Source: Thioalkalivibrio sp. ALJ3
GTDB taxonomy: Bacteria; Pseudomonadota; Gammaproteobacteria; Ectothiorhodospirales; Ectothiorhodospiraceae
DNA length: 64,000 nucleotides
Assembly: GCF_000377205.1 (NCBI RefSeq)
Contig: NZ_KB897909.1
Coordinates: 1 to 64,000, forward strand
Direction: 5' to 3'
Shown: piece after piece, positions 58,513 through 64,000 of the stretch
Position numbering within the stretch: the first letter of the stretch is position 1
Layout: each line of letters opens with the position of its first letter
The notes under the pieces: model-generated
What the model was told of the DNA's origin: nothing
What the model saw: only the letters and a program-made list of their open reading frames with translations
Databases searched by the model: none
Program-made: the position numbers and the translations under genes

Positions 58513-60909
58513 TCAGGCACGCGCGAGCGTGACCGTGGCGTTCGGGGCGCCCAGCCGGCCCATGGCCGTCGAGCCCGCAAAGGTCACCGCCAGGCCCACC
58601 GGCACGGCGTCGTCCAGAATCAGGGTCAGCTCCGTCTCGGCGCCGTCCTGGCGCAGTTTCACGCGCGACCCCGTATCAAGCCCGCCAGCCGACTCCGGAT
58701 GCACCATCACGCACTCGGCCAGCCGACCCTCGGGGCTGGTTTGCAGCGGCTCGGCGCGGCGCACCAGGGCATCGGTGCTGTAGAGCCCAGCGGCCTGCAC
58801 GCGATACAGGTCTCCTTGTATCGGCTCCGGCATGGCCAACTGGGCCTTGTTCATGTTGACCGCGGTATCGAAGCTGGCCGCCGCGAGCAGGCCCTTCAGC
58901 TCGTCCCGCACGGCACGCGAGTCCAGATAGTCCATGCCGCGTTGATCCAGCAGATTGCCCAGCACACGCCAGACCTTCCAGCCGGGGCGAACGTCTTCCG
59001 GCGCACGGGCTGCGGCACGATAGCTTTGCCAGCGACCCTCGACATTCACGAAGGTGCCGGAATTCTCGAAGCTGGTCGCGACCGGCAGCAGGACATCGGC
59101 CACGGCTTCCATGTCGGCGCTGGCAAACGCGGACAACGCCACGACGAATCCCGCCTTTTCCAGCGTGGCCCGCAATGCGACCGGGTCCGCCCCGTCGTGC
59201 CCGGGCTCGATCCCGGCAATCACGAATGCCTCGCGACCCTCGGCGATCATTTCGGCAGCGTTGTTGCCGGTGGACTCGACCTCGCCCCCGGCAGGACCGC
59301 GGTGCGGCAGCACCCCGGCCAGCCAGGCCCCCGCGGCATTGGCACCTGCCGGCAGGTAGCCCAAACGGGCACCGGTATGCTTGGCGATCCAGCCCGCCAG
59401 GGCGCGCAAGGTGCCAAAGGCGGGTCCGTGGATCGCGACCTGACCGAGCAGGACATGTCCCTGTTTCCCTTCCAGCAGCGATTTCGCAATGTGCTCGAAG
59501 GCGGCACGCGTGTCGGCATCCCGGCTCTCGGCGTCCTTGACGATTTTTTCCAGCTTTTTCGGCAGCGACTTGCCGGCAGCGGCGATTTGCCCGGCGACGC
59601 CCGCCAGGGCCATTACCTGGTCGCGCTCGTGGCCAACCAGCTGGGCCTGGACGGGATAGGTCAGGTCGAGCAGCATGTCGTTAATCAGACTGACCCGCGC
59701 CCCGCGCGAGGCCGCCTTGCGCAGACGATGGGCCAGCAGCGGCTGCTCGCGGCGCGGATTGCAGCCGACCAGCAGCACCGCGTCAGCATCCTCGAGATCA
59801 CCGATCGCCACGCCCAGATAGGGGAACAGCGGTGCGGCCGACTCGTCGGAGAAGTCGACCTGGTCCAGCCGGTGATCGATGTCGACGACCCCCATCCCGC
59901 GCAGAACCTTCTGCGCCAGGTAGTGCTCTTCCACCGACAGCGACGGCGACAGCAGCGCGCCGATACGCTCGGGGGCGATCTCCTTCAGCCCCTCGACCGC
60001 ATAGCTCAGCGCCGTCTCCCAGGAGACATCCTGCCACTGGCCGTCCACCTTCATGCGCGGACAGGTCAGGCGGTCCTCGGCATACAGGCCGGTGTAGCTG
60101 AAGCGATCCCGGTCGGAGATCCAGGTCTCGTTGACCGCCTCGTTGTCACGCGGCACCACGCGCATCGCACGTCCGTCGTAAGTATGCAGGTAGAGATTGG
60201 AGCCGACCGCGTCGTGCGGGGCGATCGTGGCGGCCTGCGACAGCTCCCAGGCACGCGCGGTGTAGCGCGACGGCTTGGCGGTCAGCGCACCGACCGGGCA
60301 CAGGTCGATCACGTTGCCGGACAGCTCGTGGGCCACGGTCTTCTCGACATAGGTGCCGATGCGCATGTGCTCGCCACGCCCGGTCGCGCCCAGCTCGCGC
60401 ACCCCGGCGATCTCTTCGCCAAAGCGCACGCAGCGGGTGCAGTGGATGCAGCGGGTCATCTCGGTCTCGATCAGCGGCCCGATGTCCTTGTCCTTGACCA
60501 CGCGCTTGGCTTCGGTGTACTTGGATACACTGTCGCCGTAGCCCATGGCCACGTCCTGGAGCTCGCACTCGCCGCCCTGGTCGCAGATCGGGCAGTCCAG
60601 CGGATGGTTGATCAGCAGGAATTCCATGGTCCCCTTCTGCGCGCGCAGCGCCAGCGGAGACTGGGTGTAGACCTTCATCCCGTCCATGACCGGGGTCGCG
60701 CAGGCGGGCAGCGGCTTGGGCGCCTTCTCCACCTCGACCAGACACATACGGCAGTTCGCCGCCACCGACAGCTTCTTGTGGTAGCAAAACCGCGGAATGC
60801 GGATATCGGCATCGTCCGCCACGTCGATCAGCATGGCGCCCTTGGGCGCCTCGATCGTACGGCCGTCAATCTCGATGCTGACCAGATCCTGCTTCTGATC
60901 CTGACTCAT
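58513..60909 (-). CDS. nuoG: NADH-quinone oxidoreductase subunit G
   Basis: 798 aa from the ATG at 60909 (CAGGAA upstream). An N-terminal ferredoxin-like 2Fe-2S domain (RFCYHKKLSVAANCRMCLVE) is followed by a His/Cys-ligated 4Fe-4S (CDQGGECELQD), a second 4Fe-4S (CIHCTRCVRF) and a molybdopterin-oxidoreductase-like domain without cofactor role. It carries electrons from NuoEF to NuoI. Confidence 0.97.
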   Translation of the reverse strand: MSQDQKQDLVSIEIDGRTIEAPKGAMLIDVADDADIRIPRFCYHKKLSVAANCRMCLVEVEKAPKPLPACATPVMDGMKVYTQSPLALRAQKGTMEFLLINHPLDCPICDQGGECELQDVAMGYGDSVSKYTEAKRVVKDKDIGPLIETEMTRCIHCTRCVRFGEEIAGVRELGATGRGEHMRIGTYVEKTVAHELSGNVIDLCPVGALTAKPSRYTARAWELSQAATIAPHDAVGSNLYLHTYDGRAMRVVPRDNEAVNETWISDRDRFSYTGLYAEDRLTCPRMKVDGQWQDVSWETALSYAVEGLKEIAPERIGALLSPSLSVEEHYLAQKVLRGMGVVDIDHRLDQVDFSDESAAPLFPYLGVAIGDLEDADAVLLVGCNPRREQPLLAHRLRKAASRGARVSLINDMLLDLTYPVQAQLVGHERDQVMALAGVAGQIAAAGKSLPKKLEKIVKDAESRDADTRAAFEHIAKSLLEGKQGHVLLGQVAIHGPAFGTLRALAGWIAKHTGARLGYLPAGANAAGAWLAGVLPHRGPAGGEVESTGNNAAEMIAEGREAFVIAGIEPGHDGADPVALRATLEKAGFVVALSAFASADMEAVADVLLPVATSFENSGTFVNVEGRWQSYRAAARAPEDVRPGWKVWRVLGNLLDQRGMDYLDSRAVRDELKGLLAAASFDTAVNMNKAQLAMPEPIQGDLYRVQAAGLYSTDALVRRAEPLQTSPEGRLAECVMVHPESAGGLDTGSRVKLRQDGAETELTLILDDAVPVGLAVTFAGSTAMGRLGAPNATVTLARA

Positions 60910-60941
60910 GCTCGATTCCTGCTGCGGATGCGCGGAGGGCG

Positions 60942-62222
60942 TCAGGCGGCGTCTGCCACCGGACTCCGACCGTGCTGGATGTAGTATTCGAATTCGTGGC
61001 GGAAATGCTTGACGAAGCTGCGCACCGGCATCGCGGCGGCATCGCCCAGGGCGCAGATGGTGTGCCCCTCGATCTTGCTGGCCACGTCGTCCAGGCGTTC
61101 CAGGTCCTCGGGACGGCCCTGCCCCTCCACGATGCGGGTCAGCATGCGATAGAGCCAGCCGGTCCCCTCGCGGCAGGGCGTGCACTGACCGCAGGACTCG
61201 GAGAAGTAGAACCGCGAGATGCGCTGCAGGGCCTTGACCATGTCGGCGGTCTCGTCCATCACGATCACCGCGCCGGAGCCCAGCATGGACCCGGCCTGGG
61301 CGATGGAGTCGAAGTCCATGTTGGCCTTCAGCATCACGTCACCCGGCACCACCGGCACCGACGACCCGCCGGGAATCACGGCCTTCAGCTTGCGCCCGTT
61401 CAGCACGCCGCCGGCCATTTCCAGCAGATCCTTGAACGGCGTGCCCAGCGCGATCTCGAAGTTGCCCGGATTGTTCACGTGCCCGGAGACGGAGAACAGC
61501 TTCTCGCCACCGGACTTCGGCACCCCCAGATCGGCGAACCACTGCCCGCCGTTGCGGATGATGGCCGGTATCGAGGCCAGGGACTCGGTGTTGTTGATGG
61601 TGGTCGGCTTGCCGTAGAGGCCAAAGTTGGCCGGGAACGGCGGCTTGAAACGCGGCTGGCCCTTCTTGCCTTCCAGGGACTCGAGCAGTGCTGTCTCCTC
61701 GCCGCAGATGTAGGCCCCGGCTCCCAGCGACGGGTAGAGATCGAAATCGACCCCGGAGCCGAAGATGTCCTTGCCCAGGTAACCGTTCGCGTAGGCTTCG
61801 TCCAGCGCGGCCATGAAGCGGGTGTTGACCTCGTCCATGAACTCGCCGCGCATGTAGTTGTAGCCCACCGTCGCGCCAATCGCGTAGCCGGCGATCGCCA
61901 TGCCCTCGATCAGGGCATGCGGGTTGTACATCAGGATTTCGCGGTCCTTGCAGGTGCCCGGCTCGGACTCGTCCGAGTTGCAGACGATGTACTTCTGCCC
62001 CGGGGTGTTGCGCGGCATGAAGGACCACTTGAGCCCGGTCGGGAAGCCCGCCCCGCCGCGGCCGCGCAGGTTGGAGGTCTTGACCTCCTCGATCACGTCC
62101 TCGGGGGCCATCTTGCCCTTGTAAACCTTCTCCAGCGCCTGGTAGCCGCCGACGCTCTTGTAGGTCTCGAGCGAGGCCGGATCGTCCAGGTAGCGGGTCG
62201 CAAAGCAGATCTGGTTGGCCAT
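60942..62222 (-). CDS. nuoF: NADH-quinone oxidoreductase subunit F
   Basis: 426 aa. NADH/FMN-binding [15 protein letters not shown], and the 4Fe-4S N3 ligands in [12 protein letters not shown]. It oxidises NADH and reduces FMN. One base separates it from nuoE. Confidence 0.98.
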   Translation of the reverse strand: MANQICFATRYLDDPASLETYKSVGGYQALEKVYKGKMAPEDVIEEVKTSNLRGRGGAGFPTGLKWSFMPRNTPGQKYIVCNSDESEPGTCKDREILMYNPHALIEGMAIAGYAIGATVGYNYMRGEFMDEVNTRFMAALDEAYANGYLGKDIFGSGVDFDLYPSLGAGAYICGEETALLESLEGKKGQPRFKPPFPANFGLYGKPTTINNTESLASIPAIIRNGGQWFADLGVPKSGGEKLFSVSGHVNNPGNFEIALGTPFKDLLEMAGGVLNGRKLKAVIPGGSSVPVVPGDVMLKANMDFDSIAQAGSMLGSGAVIVMDETADMVKALQRISRFYFSESCGQCTPCREGTGWLYRMLTRIVEGQGRPEDLERLDDVASKIEGHTICALGDAAAMPVRSFVKHFRHEFEYYIQHGRSPVADAA

Positions 62223-62223
62223 G

Positions 62224-62754
62224 CTACTTCTCCAGACCGTCGAGAATCTCGTCCACCTTCTCGGGGGTGAGATTCTCGTAGTAGACGTGATCTACCTGCA
62301 TCATCGGGGCGCCACAGCAGGCCGCCAGGCACTCCTCTTCCATCTTCAGGTAGAACTTGCCGTCCGGCGTGCTCTCACCAAGCTTGATGCCGAGACGTTT
62401 CTCCAGGTGCTCGATGATCTGTTCCGAGCCGCGCAGCATGCAGGAGATGTTGTTGCACACCATGATGGTGTGCTTCCCAACCGGTTCCAGCGAATACATG
62501 GAGTAGAACGAGCCGACCTCGTAGACCGCGATTGCCGGCAAATCGAGATACTCGGCCACAGCGTCCATCTTCGCGGTGGAGAGGTAGCCATCCTCGTGCT
62601 GAACCGCACGCAGGGCAGCCAGTACCGCGGAGCGCTTCTGGTCGTCCGGGTAGCGCGCCAGCCAGGTATCGATCTCCTCGCGCTCGTGTTCGCTGAGCTC
62701 CACCTGCTTGCCGGCGGGCTTGTGGAAGGCGACGGTTTTCTGTTCGGCAGCCAT
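62224..62754 (-). CDS. nuoE: NADH-quinone oxidoreductase subunit E
   Basis: 176 aa from the ATG at 62754, overlapping the nuoD stop as ATGA. The thioredoxin-like 2Fe-2S domain has ligands in [11 protein letters not shown] and [10 protein letters not shown]. It partners with NuoF. Confidence 0.97.
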   Translation of the reverse strand: MAAEQKTVAFHKPAGKQVELSEHEREEIDTWLARYPDDQKRSAVLAALRAVQHEDGYLSTAKMDAVAEYLDLPAIAVYEVGSFYSMYSLEPVGKHTIMVCNNISCMLRGSEQIIEHLEKRLGIKLGESTPDGKFYLKMEEECLAACCGAPMMQVDHVYYENLTPEKVDEILDGLEK

Positions 62755-64000
62755 CAGCGGTCGATCTCCCCGAATACGATGTCCTGTGTCCCGATGATCG
62801 CGACCACATCGGCCAGCATGTGGCCGCGCGCCATCTCGTCCAGCGCGGACAGGTGCACAAAGCCCGGCGGACGGACCTTCAGGCGATAGGGCTTGTTGGA
62901 ACCATCCGAGACGAGGTACACGCCGAACTCGCCCTTCGGATGCTCCACTGCGGCATAGGCCTCGCCTTCCGGCAGGCACATCCCCTCGGTGAACAGCTTG
63001 AAGTGGTGGATCAGGGCCTCCATGTCGGCCTTCATCTCCTCGCGCTTGGGCGGGGTGATCTTGTGATCCTCCAGCAGCACCGGACCCGGGTTCTGGCGCA
63101 GCCAGTCCACACACTGGCGGATGATGCGGTTGGACTGGCGCATCTCCTCGATGCGCACCAGGTAGCGGTCATAGCAGTCGCCGTTGGCGCCGACCGGAAT
63201 ATCGAAATCGAGCCGGTCATAGACCTCGTAGGGCTGCTTCTTGCGCAGATCCCACTCGATGCCGGAGCCGCGCAGCATCGGGCCGGTAAAGCCCAGTTGC
63301 ATGGCACGTTCGGGGTCGACCACCCCGATACCCACGGTGCGCTGCTTCCAGATACGGTTGTCGGTCAACAGAGTCTCGTACTCGTCCACGCACCCCGGGA
63401 AACGCTCGGTAAACGCCTCAATGAAGTCCAGCAGCGAGCCCTGACGAATCCTGTTCAGGTCATCCACGACGTCCTGGGACTTCCACGAAGACGGCTGGTA
63501 CTGCGGCATCGTACTCGGCAGGTCGCGCGCAACGCCGCCTGGGCGATAGTAGGTCGCGTGCATCCGCGCACCCGAGACCGCCTCGTAGCAGTCCATCAGG
63601 TCTTCGCGCTCGCGGAAGGCATACAGGAACACCGCCATCGCGCCGATATCCAGCGCGTGCGCGCCCAGCCACATCAGGTGATTGAGGATGCGGGTGATCT
63701 CGTCGAACATCACCCGGATGTACTGCGCTCGCAGCGGGGCCTCGATCTGGAGCAGCTTTTCCATCGCGAGCACATACCCGTGCTCATTGGCCATCATCGA
63801 CACGTAGTCGAGGCGGTCCATGTAGCCGATGGACTGATTGTACGGTTTGCTCTCGGCGAGCTTTTCGGTGCCGCGGTGGAGCAGACCGATATGCGGATCG
63901 GCACGCTGGACGACCTCGCCATCCATCTCCAGCACCAGGCGCAGCACGCCGTGGGCAGACGGATGCTGCGGCCCGAAGTTCAGGGTGAAGTTGCGAATCT
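62754..64000 (-). CDS. nuoD: NADH-quinone oxidoreductase subunit D (5' end beyond window)
   Basis: About 415 codons are visible; the N-terminus lies past the right edge. [19 protein letters not shown] at the edge is the conserved quinone-binding start (HPSAHG), and [10 protein letters not shown] and [19 protein letters not shown] follow. It is a separate nuoD, not fused to nuoC. It builds the quinone site with NuoB and NuoH. Confidence 0.97.
   Translation of the reverse strand, partial: IRNFTLNFGPQHPSAHGVLRLVLEMDGEVVQRADPHIGLLHRGTEKLAESKPYNQSIGYMDRLDYVSMMANEHGYVLAMEKLLQIEAPLRAQYIRVMFDEITRILNHLMWLGAHALDIGAMAVFLYAFREREDLMDCYEAVSGARMHATYYRPGGVARDLPSTMPQYQPSSWKSQDVVDDLNRIRQGSLLDFIEAFTERFPGCVDEYETLLTDNRIWKQRTVGIGVVDPERAMQLGFTGPMLRGSGIEWDLRKKQPYEVYDRLDFDIPVGANGDCYDRYLVRIEEMRQSNRIIRQCVDWLRQNPGPVLLEDHKITPPKREEMKADMEALIHHFKLFTEGMCLPEGEAYAAVEHPKGEFGVYLVSDGSNKPYRLKVRPPGFVHLSALDEMARGHMLADVVAIIGTQDIVFGEIDR

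Noticed and set aside
58498-60984. Long plus-strand open frame of about 828 codons
   Set aside because: Antisense to nuoG, whose Fe-S motifs are clear; composition is typical of a GC-rich shadow frame.

Overview
The window is high-GC chromosomal DNA of a gammaproteobacterium. Gene content and order fit the Chromatiales/Ectothiorhodospiraceae (Thioalkalivibrio-like, possibly haloalkaliphilic). This placement is an inference from three things: the ndk-rlmN-pilW-rodZ-hisS-yfgM-bamB-der and rimP-nusA-infB-rbfA-truB-rpsO-pnp blocks, a nuo operon ending in a DUF2818 gene, and sodium-linked genes (an AGCS symporter and a NaChBac-type channel). No marker gene such as rRNA is present to prove it.

Layout. 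Positions 1-1010 are an accessory patch: the 5' end of an IS110-family recombinase, its non-coding flank, and a REP-associated tyrosine transposase (RAYT) surrounded by REP palindromes. Positions 1035-5583 hold an Att-type ABC exporter operon (ATPase, FtsX-like permease, AttH/lipocalin-like lipoprotein) on the minus strand. Divergent from it are two tandem mgtE magnesium transporter genes behind a long structured leader. A sigma-54-driven type IV pilin follows, then an unrecognised membrane protein and a voltage-gated cation channel with a TLEGW filter. leuA and an Lrp-type regulator are divergent, as are znuCB and znuA around a Zur box. A GGDEF remnant and a five-PAS diguanylate cyclase come next.

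Positions 20745-26448 are a glycine-cleavage operon read right to left: tandem glycine riboswitch, terminator, a 175-nt chain of hairpins, gcvT, gcvH, gcvPA, tpx, gcvPB. Then come a ZIP transporter, an AGCS symporter overlapping nadC, and an 850-bp gene-free region built as a large inverted repeat.

Positions 30861-50366 are housekeeping genes, all on the minus strand: aminotransferase, der, bamB, yfgM, hisS, rodZ, pilW, rlmN, ndk, a PmtA-like methyltransferase, pnp, rpsO, truB, rbfA, infB, nusA, rimP and an initiator tRNA with its own promoter and terminator. Positions 50465-64000 are complex I genes, nuoD (cut by the window edge) to nuoN plus DUF2818, also on the minus strand.

The most notable observations are: (1) an IS110-family element whose non-coding flank could fold like a bridge RNA, with a loop carrying a 10-mer identical to the adjacent REP sequences; (2) the TLEGW-filter channel, a candidate native calcium-permeable prokaryotic channel; (3) the hairpin chain between the glycine riboswitch and gcvT; (4) tpx embedded in the gcv operon; (5) composite two-part REP modules repeated in fixed order and orientation.
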